Shown: positions 7,278 through 13,731 of the stretch, in pieces
Position numbering within the stretch: position 1 is the first letter of the stretch
Layout of the letters: the number at the start of each line of letters is the position of its first letter
Assembly (NCBI GenBank): GCA_050010115.1
Contig: JBEKLQ010000111.1
Span: 1 to 13,731, forward strand
From: JAKACA01 sp050010115
GTDB taxonomy: Bacteria; Actinomycetota; Acidimicrobiia; Acidimicrobiales; Bog-793
DNA: 13,731 nt
Direction: 5' to 3'
Made by a program: the position numbers and the translations under genes
Notes under the pieces: generated by a model
The model's input: the letters and a program-made list of their open reading frames with translations, nothing else
What the model was told of the DNA's origin: nothing
Database searches by the model: none

Positions 7278-7991
7278 ATGGCGACGGTGGAGCCGATGCC
7301 CGAGGATTGGAAGCGAGCAGTGGCCGTCGTAGCCCACCCCGACGACCTCGAGTACGGGACGGCAAGCGCGGTGGCTCGGTGGACGGGACAGGGTAAGGAA
7401 GTCACCTATGTCCTCGTCACCAACGGAGAGGCCGGCATCGACGAGATGGCGCCGGAGCAGGCGGGGCCCATCCGCCAGGAAGAAGAGCGCCGTAGCGCCG
7501 CCGTCGTAGGGGTGAACCGGGTCGAGTTCCTCGGCCATCCCGACGGGATGGTCGAGATGGGGGTGTCGCTGCGCCGCGACATCGCCGGAGCGCTGCGGCG
7601 TCTACGTCCCGACATCGTGATCACGATGAACTTCGACCTGAGTTGGGGCGAAGAAGGAACTGTGAACCATACCGACCACCGCGCCACGGGGCTAACGGTG
7701 CTGGACGCGTGCCGCGACGCCGCAAACCGGTGGGTGTTCGCCGAGGAAGGCGAACCGTGGAGCGGAGTCCGCTACGTGTACGTGGCTGGCGCCACCGAAC
7801 CGACGCACTTCGTGGACGTGTCGGCGACGCTCGACGCCGGGGTGGACTCGCTCCGCGAACATCGCGCGTATCTTGATGGTCTCGGGCGGGAGTTCGATGC
7901 TGACGACTTCCTGCGCAACATGGCCGGGTTCGCCGGCATAACGGCGGGGTGCGAGTACGCCGTCACTTTCCAGCGGTTCACCGTGGGCTAG
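7278..7991 (+). CDS. PIG-L/LmbE-family deacetylase (zinc-dependent N-acetylglucosaminyl deacetylase-like)
   Basis: A 237-aa protein of the fold used by mycothiol enzymes MshB and Mca and by LmbE-like deacetylases, which hydrolyse N-acyl bonds on sugar-type substrates. The signature AHPDD lies at residues 19-23, where H20 and D23 are expected zinc ligands and D22 the general base. HTDH at 131-134 supplies the third ligand, H134. The core strand motifs VTYVLVTNGEAG (42-53) and RPDIVITMNFD (110-120) are present, and length is normal for the family. It lacks the specific features I would need to call it mshB or mca, so the substrate is unknown. It stands alone, with no same-strand partner within 600 bases. 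ATG 7278 fits the usual short N-terminus before the first strand; no clear Shine-Dalgarno is seen, so the mRNA may be short-led or leaderless. Confidence 0.9.
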   Translation: MATVEPMPEDWKRAVAVVAHPDDLEYGTASAVARWTGQGKEVTYVLVTNGEAGIDEMAPEQAGPIRQEEERRSAAVVGVNRVEFLGHPDGMVEMGVSLRRDIAGALRRLRPDIVITMNFDLSWGEEGTVNHTDHRATGLTVLDACRDAANRWVFAEEGEPWSGVRYVYVAGATEPTHFVDVSATLDAGVDSLREHRAYLDGLGREFDADDFLRNMAGFAGITAGCEYAVTFQRFTVG

Positions 7992-8453
7992 TCAGGGGAC
8001 CTCGGCCCCCACCTTTGAGGCGTCTATCCGATCACCTCGAGCAAGAGTGCAGCCGTCGCATCGGGGTCTCAAACGCGGTGATGAGTCAGATCGCCTGCGC
8101 GCGCGGCTACAGAACGCGCCGCCAATGCATTGTTCTCTGCCGCGCACCGGCTTGTTAGGCGTGCCGGAAGGCAGCCCAGCTCGGGCCTCCTGCGTGAGCG
8201 GGACCGGAGTGGGCGACGCGTCGGCTGGCGGCGTCGACGGAGCACTACCAACTCGCAGACGGTCCCGAGGCTCGGGCCCCGGGTCGACTTAGCTGAGGAG
8301 TCTGCCGGCAGGCTAGAGCGCCCGGACCGCGGGGCCGCGCCGATCTCCTGGACGTTGCGGGGTCGACTGCCTGGAGTGGTCCGCGAGCGACCTGACCCAG
8401 CTGCTCCAATCCGTCCGTCGGGTCGCATGGCCGTCAGACCGGCCGCTGCGCCC
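7992..8453. other. Geneless stretch between the PIG-L gene and the transposase remnant
   Basis: Apart from the hairpin just after the PIG-L stop, I see no convincing coding frame here. The long open frames on both strands are Arg/Pro/Ser-rich and lack ribosome sites. Given the IS481 tail at the right end, this may be eroded insertion-sequence DNA, but no upstream transposase motif could be read. Confidence 0.4.
7995..8016 (+). terminator. Rho-independent terminator candidate of the PIG-L gene
   Basis: Three bases after the TAG stop, GGGGAC (7995-8000) pairs with GCCCCC (8005-8010) except for one A-C mismatch, giving a stem around CTCG, followed by ACCTTT. Position and GC-rich stem fit a terminator; the T-run is short. 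Confidence 0.4.
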
Positions 8454-8546
8454 GCCACGATCGCAGACGCTCAGGCCGCCGTCGACGCCTGGGTGGAGCA
8501 GTACAACACCGGACGGGAGCAACAGCAAACTTTCGGACTACTGTGA
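8454..8546 (+). mobile_element. IS481-type transposase, C-terminal remnant
   Basis: The frame reads ATIADAQAAVDAWVEQYNT (about 8457-8513). This resembles the last helix of the IS481/IS3-type integrase core, where a W-x-x-x-YN-T block is normally followed by RPHQ(S/A)LG. Here the block after YNT is GREQQQTFGLL and a stop, so the RPHQ motif is lost, probably by frameshift or point change. No DDE residues are present upstream, so only the tail of the transposase survives. It marks a former insertion sequence between the PIG-L and GNAT genes. Confidence 0.6.
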
Positions 8547-8607
8547 ACAAGGCCGGGACAGAGTCCATCAGTCGAGGCACCCGAGCGCCATCGATCATTC
8601 ACACTCT

Positions 8608-8620
8608 GAGGAGGCGAGGG
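8608..8620 (+). promoter_or_regulatory. Ribosome binding site setting the TTG start of the GNAT gene
   Basis: GAGGAGG (8608-8614) and GAGGG (8616-8620) lie 11 and 5 bases before TTG 8626. No ATG or GTG in the same frame follows before the first strand of the fold, so this purine-rich block decides the unusual TTG start. Confidence 0.6.
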
Positions 8621-8625
8621 TCAGG

Positions 8626-9096
8626 TTGCCTATTGCGTCTGGGACCGAGCCGTTCGTCGTCCGCCCGCTCGCCGGGCAGGAGCTAGAGCTAGAGCGCGTG
8701 GCAGCGGTTCTCGGCCTCGCCCGCCTTCACCAGGGGAACGGCTTTTACCTCGTGGCATGGGAGCATGACGAGCCGCTCGGGCATGCACACCTGGCTCTGA
8801 CGGACCCCCCGGAGCTGCAGGACGTTTCCGTGCGACCGGAGCACCGACGACGTGGCGTCGCGACGGTCCTCACGGCGGCGGCCGAACAGGAAGCGCGGAC
8901 ACGGGGTCTCGATCGCCTGCGCCTCACCGTTAGCACCGACAACGAGGGGGCGCAGGCTTTGTACCGCCGCTCTGGGTACGTCGATGTCGGCGTACCTCCG
9001 AAGCGCGTGCAGGGAACGATCCTGATCCGCACCGGGCCGATTGAGGTGGACGACACGATCTTGACTTGGGAAAAGCGGCTCTACCAAAGAGCCTGA
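8626..9096 (+). CDS. GNAT-family N-acetyltransferase
   Basis: A 156-aa single-domain GNAT enzyme that transfers acetyl from acetyl-CoA to an amine. Motif A is clear: LQDVSVRPEHRRRGVATVL at about 64-82, in which the RRRGVA loop (74-79) binds the CoA pyrophosphate, followed by the helix LTAAAEQEARTRG. Motif B is present as LRLTVSTDNEGAQALYRRSG (98-117), with the family's N-x-x-A-x-x-x-Y pattern, and the C-terminal strand pairs with FYLVAWEHDEPLGHAHLAL (40-58). The substrate cannot be told from sequence. The gene is transcribed alone on the plus strand. The start is TTG at 8626, chosen for the strong Shine-Dalgarno and because the protein then has the usual short lead before VVRPL. It is convergent with the methyltransferase gene at 9332-10045. 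Confidence 0.88.
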   Translation: MPIASGTEPFVVRPLAGQELELERVAAVLGLARLHQGNGFYLVAWEHDEPLGHAHLALTDPPELQDVSVRPEHRRRGVATVLTAAAEQEARTRGLDRLRLTVSTDNEGAQALYRRSGYVDVGVPPKRVQGTILIRTGPIEVDDTILTWEKRLYQRA

Positions 9097-9146
9097 GGTG
9101 TTGCAGTCGCTCGTTATCGATTTCGGTGACGTGGACCTCGCTCCGA

Positions 9147-9170
9147 GGGGGTTAGCCCGGGTTAGCCCCC
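9147..9170 (+). terminator. Strong hairpin after the GNAT gene, probable terminator
   Basis: Fifty bases past the stop, GGGGGTTAGC (9147-9156) can pair with GTTAGCCCCC (9161-9170) over ten positions, two of them G-U, around a CCGG loop. The pairing works in plus-strand RNA and is poorer in minus-strand RNA because the wobbles become A-C mismatches. No T-run follows. Confidence 0.45.
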
Positions 9171-9331
9171 AGGTGACGGTGATAGTAGGACACCCGCTCG
9201 GCACCTGGACCTTGCCGAGACCAAGAGGACAATGCGAAACGGACAACAAGAAACGGACTACCGGAGCGCATGCGACGCCATCACCGGCGCTCTGCATCTC
9301 GCCGACCGGGCGGTAACACTGGGCCGACCGA

Positions 9332-10045
9332 TCAGTGTCCGTAGACGGAGACATGATTGCGGCTCGTCGAAGTGAAGGGCTCTCGTTCCCAACCGGCCCA
9401 GCGGTCCTTCAGCCGTAGCCCAGCGATCCGAGCCATTAGGTCGAGCTCGCTTGGCCATGCGTAACGTGTGACGATCGGAAAGAGGCGCAAGCCCTCCGGG
9501 GACAGCACCACGTGGCTCTCGTCGAGCCGCTGCGTGACCGGGTCGTGGCGTCCAACGTCGAATAACACGTGGTCGACACCGACCTGCTCGGCGTCCACGT
9601 ACTGGTCGTCGCGAAGCCTGGTGAGGAAGGTCGGAACGAACGCTTCTAGGACGAAGAGCCCGTCGTCGGTGAGGTGAGTGGCCACGTTCTCGAAGCAGCG
9701 GACCTGGTCCTCCTGGGTCAAGAGGTTGAAGAGCGTGTTGAACACGATGAAGATCAACCTGTAGGTACCCTCGACCGGCACATCAGCGAAGTCGCCCATC
9801 GTGATCGACAGGTGCTCGCCGCCAGGCTTGGCGCGAAGCCTGGAGACCATCGCCGGCGAAAGGTCGACACCGTCGACGCGGACGCCCCGAGCAGCGAGGG
9901 GCAGGGCGATGCGCCCGGTGCCGATCGCGAGCTCCAGCGCGGGACCTCCGCGCGCGAGCTCATCAAGGAGCGCAACCGTCGACAGCTCATCGCCCCGTGG
10001 CTCGATGTCATAGATGTCCGCGGTGTCCTCGCCGAAGCTGTCCAT
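9332..10045 (-). CDS. Class I SAM-dependent methyltransferase
   Basis: A 237-aa methyltransferase. Motif I is ALELAIGTGRIALPLA (36-51), the glycine loop that holds S-adenosylmethionine; GVDLSPAMVSRLRAK gives the acidic ribose-binding residue D61; GDFADVPVEG and IFIVFNTLFNLL correspond to motifs II to IV. The C-terminal half (HDPVTQRLDESHVVLSPEG, RYAWPSELDLMARIAGLRL, AGWEREPFTSTSRNHVSVY) is typical of a large actinobacterial group of unassigned methyltransferases. The acceptor is unknown. The N-terminus looks a few residues shorter than usual around IYDIEPRGDE. The ATG at 10045 has AAGGG about ten bases upstream; the frame is open much further up, but that sequence is not protein-like. It has no operon partner and converges on the GNAT gene. 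Confidence 0.87.
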   Translation of the reverse strand: MDSFGEDTADIYDIEPRGDELSTVALLDELARGGPALELAIGTGRIALPLAARGVRVDGVDLSPAMVSRLRAKPGGEHLSITMGDFADVPVEGTYRLIFIVFNTLFNLLTQEDQVRCFENVATHLTDDGLFVLEAFVPTFLTRLRDDQYVDAEQVGVDHVLFDVGRHDPVTQRLDESHVVLSPEGLRLFPIVTRYAWPSELDLMARIAGLRLKDRWAGWEREPFTSTSRNHVSVYGH

Positions 10046-10076
10046 CGGCTGGTAGCCCTTCACGAGGTCAGTTATG

Positions 10077-10253
10077 TCACGCGTCGTCGACCAGCGCAAC
10101 CGTTTTATCAAGTGGCTCGACGGTCCAGGCGGGGTCGAGGATCGGGCTGTCACTGCGCATGAGGAAGGTGTTCTGGACGTCGGTGTGGCTGGACTCGATG
10201 AGCTGTTGATCCGAAGGAAGGCTGGCAGGATCGCGCCGTGCTCCGGTGAGGCG
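10077..10253 (-). pseudogene. Unrecognised protein-like fragment, C-terminal end
   Basis: A 58-codon open stretch bounded by stops has no ATG or GTG near its left end, yet reads like true protein: DPASLPSDQQLIESSHTDV, then QNTFLMRSDSPILDPAWTVE and PLDKTVALVDDA before TGA. Amino-acid balance is unlike the Arg/Ser/Pro-rich shadow frames around it. I do not recognise the family. It is probably the tail of a gene whose front was lost or frameshifted, and it ends 31 bases before the methyltransferase start. Confidence 0.3.
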
Positions 10254-10343
10254 CTAGTGGCAGGCGAGGAGGCCTCCACCTCTCCGGTCACCTGCACCCC
10301 GCCCCGACGGATCGTTGCGGCTGCGGCCCCGCAGCCATCACAT

Positions 10344-10590
10344 CTACACAACCGAGACCTTGTCGACGCCGAGGCCCGCCTCCTCGAGAGCGCACAATGC
10401 AGCGGCGCACCGACGGTCGCGACCGCGACCGTCGCGGGGATCACCCAGCAGAACTTGCCCGGCAGGAACCATCGCCGGTCGGTCGACCAGGCGGTCGCTG
10501 TCGAAAGGACCGCCACCTCGCGACGGTTGATCGACGTGCTCGTCGGGCCGGCCGAGCCTGGCAAGCAATGCCTCTTCCTCTCTCAATGGG
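10344..10590 (-). pseudogene. Possible decayed membrane-protein fragment (HAAS-like start)
   Basis: The minus strand reads LREEEALLARLGRPDEHVD near 10530-10590, which resembles the end of the HAAS (DUF1700-type) domain (ALLxRLGxPxEV). In the next frame a hydrophobic stretch, CWVIPATVAVATVG, follows. Together they hint at a frameshifted small membrane protein, but the match is short and I could not follow it into the fragment at 10077-10253. The recombinase gene stops 109 bases to its right, so a mobile-element edge may lie near 10590-10700. Confidence 0.2.
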
Positions 10591-10698
10591 TAATCAGTAG
10601 GTCCAGTTTGGTTGTCCCGTCTGGCGCGAGCAGGGCAGATGTCGCTTAGCCGCTTGATCTGGGCTCTGGCCGTGGATCGTCTGGACAGAATGAGAAGG

Positions 10699-12906
10699 CT
10701 ATCCATTAGTAGCCAGCGAGAAGAGCCCGATGTCGGCGTCCGGCACCCGGATGGCGAGGCCTCGACGCTTTCCTTGTTGGACTTGTACCGCTTCGAGCTC
10801 ACCTCGACGCACTCGATCGAGGACGGTCTGGCGGGCGACCCCGAGCGTCTCGGCCGCTGTGGCCAGCTTCTGCCAACCTTCTGGCAGCTCGCAGACAATG
10901 CGCACGCGGACGTCCTCGTCGACGCGCAGCCTCCATCTGCCCGCCTCGTCCTGGCGGCCTGTGATGAAGCCTTCAGCTAACCAGCGGTTGAGAGTGGCTC
11001 TCGACACGCCGAGCAGCTGCTGGGCCTCCGTCATGCTCACCAATTCGGTGTCTTCGTCCACGGCACGGGCTTGGTGGTGAGCAATGCCTCGCGTGAGGCG
11101 GATGTGCCTGACATGGTGGTGGCGGAAGGCCAGTCCGGTCGCCGTGGCGTGACCTGCGCGGTTGAGCTTCTCGGCCACGACGGCGTCCTCGTGGTCCGGA
11201 GCCAGACGACGGATCATCTCGACGGCTGCCTCGTCGAGCGACCACCCGTTGGTGCCTCGTCTCGGGAGGCTCACCTCGATCGGGGTGACGGCGCCACCTT
11301 CCCAGGCGATGTGGCCAGTGGCAATGCCCCTGGGCCGATGGACTGTGATGGTCACGTTGGCTATGAGCGCCCGCAGCAGTTGTTTGCGTTCACGAGTGTT
11401 CGTCGTCGTTGCCTCGAACACCGCCCGCACGTCAATGCCGGCACGGTTGAGCCACGCCATCTCCTCTTCGCTCAAGCGAAGCGGCCGACGGGATCTCTGC
11501 ACCGCCAAGTCCGCCTCAGCCTGGCGGAGGGCGACGAGGCACTGCTCGAAACGCGCTTCCAAGGTGCGAGCAACGAGACGGTTCTCGGGCTCGCAGGCGT
11601 CGAACTGCCGCCGGGCTCGGTCTTTCTCGAAACACGCCCGCTCCACAGCCAACTCGAAGACCCGGATGCGCTGCTGGTGGGCGGCCTCGGCTTGGGAGAG
11701 CGCCGTCATCGTTGCCGACAGGGCCACCGGCTCGAGCACGGCGAAGACTTCGTCGAGGACGGCGGCCTCGAAGCGCCGCCCGGCGATGCTCTGGCAGCCC
11801 GAGGTCCCGCCGTACATGTACATCGCCCGCCCGCACAGGTAACGGACGTGGTGGCGGTTCGTATACGACACCTGCATCGTGCGCCCGCACCGGCCGCAAC
11901 GCACGAGACCCTGTAGGAGGGCCGTTCCCTCGCGGGCGGCCCCGCCGCCTTGGCCGGCCGGGGGTCGCCAGTTGTCCCGCAGCTTCTTCCGGTTGGCGAG
12001 GTAGGTGTCCCAGGTGATGTAGCCCCGATGGTGATCAGGTATGCAGATCTCCCAGTCGTCGACTGGGATGTCGACGGTGCGTGTCAGCACTTGGCCATCC
12101 TCGGACACCGAGCGCCTCGTCTTTGTTCGCCCGAAGACGAAGGCTCCGGAGTACGCCGGGTTGGTGAGCAGATCGTGGACGGCCGGATAGGTGGCCATCT
12201 CCCAACGGATCTGCCTCGATCCTCCCGTCCGTCTTGGCAGTCGGATGCCATCAGCTCGCATCGACACGACGACCTGGCGGGCGGAGCCCAGGGTCGCGAA
12301 CCGGGCGAAGACCTCCGCTATGGCGCTGCGGACCGCCTCGTCCGGATTCTGCACGACGCGATCGTCTTCGTCGTACTCGAAGCCGACCGGCAGCCCCTTG
12401 CGCAGCTCGCCGCGCCTTGCCTTGTGGAAAAGGCCAGCGTTGAGGCGGGACCGCAGCAGGTGCAGCTCGGCTTCGGACATCGTGCCCTTCAAGCCGAGGA
12501 CGAGACGGTCGTTGTAATCGCCGGGGTGGTACAGGCCGTCGCCGTCGCCGATGAGCGTGTCGGTAAGGGCACACAAGTCGAGCAGGTGGTACCAGTCGCT
12601 GTTCCGCCGTGCCAGGCGGGAGACCTCGAGGCCGAGCACGAGCCCAACCTTGCCGAGGCCGACGGCGGCCACGAGCGACTGGAAGCCCGAGCGCGCCGTG
12701 GCATCGGCGCCGGAGCGGCCGAGATCCTCGTCGACGACGCGTATCTGCCCGGCGCTCCAGCCGAGACTGGCCGCCCGTTCGGCCAGCTCGTATTGACGAG
12801 CCAGGCTCTCGGCGTTCTCCCGCACCTGGGTCATCGTCGACTGACGCACGTAGATCCAGGCTTCACGCCCGAGATGAACGGCACGGAGCTTTCCGGCCTC
12901 AGACAT
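10699..12906 (-). CDS. Large serine recombinase with C-terminal helix-turn-helix modules
   Basis: A 735-aa site-specific recombinase. The resolvase catalytic domain (about 15-160) has the nucleophile S23 in YVRQST with R21, plus EVSRLARR (94-101). A recombinase DNA-binding domain spans about 168-315 (KGLPVGFEYDEDD, LLTNPAYSGAFVFGR), and a zinc ribbon has C337, C340, C358 and C371. An alanine-rich coiled coil spans about 400-475. Beyond the usual end there is a region near 575-605 (EKLNRAGHATATG, HHVRHIR) and then two Xis/MerR-type helix-turn-helix units: MTEAQQLLGVSRATLNRWL (625-643) and LATAAETLGVARQTVLDRV (681-699). The start is ATG 12906, with GAGGAGG and AGAGG upstream inside the previous gene, which overlaps it by eight bases. 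It is probably translationally coupled and probably moves the element. Intact by all visible motifs. Confidence 0.93.
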   Translation of the reverse strand: MSEAGKLRAVHLGREAWIYVRQSTMTQVRENAESLARQYELAERAASLGWSAGQIRVVDEDLGRSGADATARSGFQSLVAAVGLGKVGLVLGLEVSRLARRNSDWYHLLDLCALTDTLIGDGDGLYHPGDYNDRLVLGLKGTMSEAELHLLRSRLNAGLFHKARRGELRKGLPVGFEYDEDDRVVQNPDEAVRSAIAEVFARFATLGSARQVVVSMRADGIRLPRRTGGSRQIRWEMATYPAVHDLLTNPAYSGAFVFGRTKTRRSVSEDGQVLTRTVDIPVDDWEICIPDHHRGYITWDTYLANRKKLRDNWRPPAGQGGGAAREGTALLQGLVRCGRCGRTMQVSYTNRHHVRYLCGRAMYMYGGTSGCQSIAGRRFEAAVLDEVFAVLEPVALSATMTALSQAEAAHQQRIRVFELAVERACFEKDRARRQFDACEPENRLVARTLEARFEQCLVALRQAEADLAVQRSRRPLRLSEEEMAWLNRAGIDVRAVFEATTTNTRERKQLLRALIANVTITVHRPRGIATGHIAWEGGAVTPIEVSLPRRGTNGWSLDEAAVEMIRRLAPDHEDAVVAEKLNRAGHATATGLAFRHHHVRHIRLTRGIAHHQARAVDEDTELVSMTEAQQLLGVSRATLNRWLAEGFITGRQDEAGRWRLRVDEDVRVRIVCELPEGWQKLATAAETLGVARQTVLDRVRRGELEAVQVQQGKRRGLAIRVPDADIGLFSLATNG

Positions 12907-13159
12907 CGGCCTCTTCCTCCTCGCTCAGCACGCCTTTGGCGATCATGGCCGCCAACAGCGTGAGCGCCTCGGCCCTCGCCGCTTCGGGCAGGTCCCAAAA
13001 GGACCCTGTCACAAGCGCCTCGCCTATTGCCAACGACAGCTGGGCGGACGCGACTACTCTGAGCCTTCGCAAAAGGCTCACCTCCTCGGTTCCTTGGCTC
13101 GGATTCCGAAAGGCGAGCCTATTTGCGTCCTTGGGCTCCGGCATGGCTTTTCCGTTCAT
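12899..13159 (-). CDS. Small conserved protein of the recombinase operon
   Basis: An 86-aa protein with no catalytic motif. A helical segment, GSFWDLPEAARAEALTLLAA (about residues 52-71), resembles the FW/LW-x-x-LPE-x-x-R-x-x-x-L-x-L-L motif of small proteins found beside long serine recombinases. The tail LSEEEEADV is acidic; its Glu codons (GAG GAG GAA GAG) also supply the Shine-Dalgarno for the recombinase. The ATG at 13159 overlaps the upstream stop as ATGA, with AAAGG nine bases before it, so the start is well placed. A role as accessory or directionality factor is possible but only inferred from position. Confidence 0.75.
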   Translation of the reverse strand: MNGKAMPEPKDANRLAFRNPSQGTEEVSLLRRLRVVASAQLSLAIGEALVTGSFWDLPEAARAEALTLLAAMIAKGVLSEEEEADV

Positions 13160-13659
13160 GGCGCAATGCCTTTGATGACACCTCTACTGTCAGCATTCAC
13201 CAGTCCTGCCGGGTCGTAGACGACTTCCCACACCCACCCCCCGGCTGCAGCATGCCCTTCGGCTCGCACGACCTTGGCCCGCTCGCGATCACGTGACCTG
13301 ACCGCAGAGTCCTTGCCGGCATGCGCTGAGAAGAGCAAGGCAGACGACGCGAACGCGTCACCCCCGTGAGCACGTCGCACGACTTTCCAGGGGCGGGGCC
13401 GCCCCGGCGCCCCGTCCGCCTTGGAGAGGCCGATCGCCACGAGTCCCCGCAGACGTCGGACGCCTTCCACGGAGAGGATCGTCGCCGCGGCCGGTGCCTC
13501 ATCCTCGGTCCCGAAGACATCAGTCAGAGCGGCCGGAACGAGCGCCGGCGACCCGTCTGGCAGTTCTACTGACAACATCAGCTCACCGTCGCGATGAGCA
13601 AAGCTCACGGCGACCAGTTGTCTTTGGTACAAGGGGTGAAGCGCCGATGACACCGTCAC
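13156..13659 (-). CDS. DUF5372-like protein of the recombinase operon
   Basis: A 167-aa protein. The N-terminal block ALHPLYQRQLVAVSF, then LMLSVELPDGSPALVPAALT (about residues 28-47) and DVFG, fits the HPL-x-GQ ... LPDGS-x-x-(I/V)PA-x-x-TD pattern I associate with DUF5372 proteins, which are of unknown function and sit before serine recombinases. The middle and end (about 60-167) are basic, and WVWEVVYDPAGLVNADSRG looks folded. The start is GTG 13659, overlapping the preceding gene's TGA as GTGA; its own stop overlaps the next ATG as ATGA. Such tight overlaps argue that all products are made together. Family assignment is from memory of the motif, so moderate. Confidence 0.65.
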   Translation of the reverse strand: MTVSSALHPLYQRQLVAVSFAHRDGELMLSVELPDGSPALVPAALTDVFGTEDEAPAAATILSVEGVRRLRGLVAIGLSKADGAPGRPRPWKVVRRAHGGDAFASSALLFSAHAGKDSAVRSRDRERAKVVRAEGHAAAGGWVWEVVYDPAGLVNADSRGVIKGIAP

Positions 13660-13731
13660 TTCACATGGGAGCCGATCACGAAGTTGACGTAGTCGATTGG
13701 TGTCACTGCCGGAACCGGCAAGTCCACCACC
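13656..13731 (-). CDS. Unknown gene, last 24 codons only
   Basis: A frame open from the right edge reads PVPAVTPIDYVNFVIGSHVK before TGA at 13656-13658, overlapping the GTG start of the next gene by four bases. The overlap pattern repeats that of the other three genes, which supports a real gene end and a four-gene operon. It is too short to assign a family. Confidence 0.45.
   Translation of the reverse strand, partial: VVDLPVPAVTPIDYVNFVIGSHVK

Larger units (their letters stand above)
10699..13731 (-). mobile_element. Serine-recombinase mobile element, incomplete at the right
   Basis: Four minus-strand genes with 4- to 8-base overlaps, ending in a large serine recombinase, behave as one unit. 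The left edge should lie between the recombinase stop and about 10590, where sequence changes to decayed fragments; no terminal repeat or attachment core could be defined by eye. The other edge is outside the window. The gene set (DUF5372-like, small protein, long recombinase) matches, as I recall, the y4bA-type modules of rhizobial plasmids. Confidence 0.5.

Noticed and set aside
8140..8165. GTTAGGC-like integron attC core in GGCTTGTTAGGCGTGCC
   Set aside because: No matching left core (GCCTAAC-type) or paired inner arms were found upstream at attC spacing, so a seven-base match is chance.
9232..9375. 47-codon plus-strand frame starting ATGCGAAACGG
   Set aside because: It overlaps the end of the methyltransferase gene, has only a weak ribosome site and no recognisable motif; the Arg-rich tail is the antisense of that gene.

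Overview
The window is high-GC DNA with long overlapping open frames. A polyhydroxyalkanoate (PHA) operon with a Pro-rich phasin, a mycobacterial-style cyclase/STAND ATPase, a PIG-L hydrolase and an IS481-type remnant all point to a soil-type actinobacterium. I cannot name a genus. No rRNA, tRNA or CRISPR array was seen.

Left part (1-1736, minus strand): a compact PHA granule operon read right to left, phasin, then an XRE-type regulator, then PHA synthase. The synthase runs off the left edge. Upstream of the phasin is a good sigma70-like promoter whose spacer holds an imperfect 22-bp palindrome, so granule-coat expression is probably repressor controlled.

Middle part (1737-6702, minus strand): an 1121-aa signalling protein carries two class III cyclase domains (the second degenerate), a STAND/NB-ARC ATPase and a TPR tail. 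Upstream of it lies a small zone of wear. It contains a fragment of an Ig-like surface-protein domain, an intact COG4705-type membrane protein with a clear fourfold internal motif, a possible 49-aa membrane peptide and a methyltransferase broken by several frameshifts.

Right-middle part (6703-10698): scattered single genes separated by long non-coding or eroded stretches. They are a PIG-L/LmbE-type deacetylase (+), a GNAT acetyltransferase (+, TTG start with a strong Shine-Dalgarno), and a SAM methyltransferase (-) convergent with the GNAT. An IS481 transposase tail and two protein-like fragments in the gaps suggest past insertion and decay.

Right part (10699-13731, minus strand): four overlapping genes ending in a 735-aa large serine recombinase with two extra C-terminal helix-turn-helix modules. 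With a small Glu-rich protein and a DUF5372-like protein before it, this looks like the left portion of a mobile element whose other end is outside the window. It is the best candidate here for an incompletely described system, although its parts resemble a known family of uncharacterised recombinase modules.
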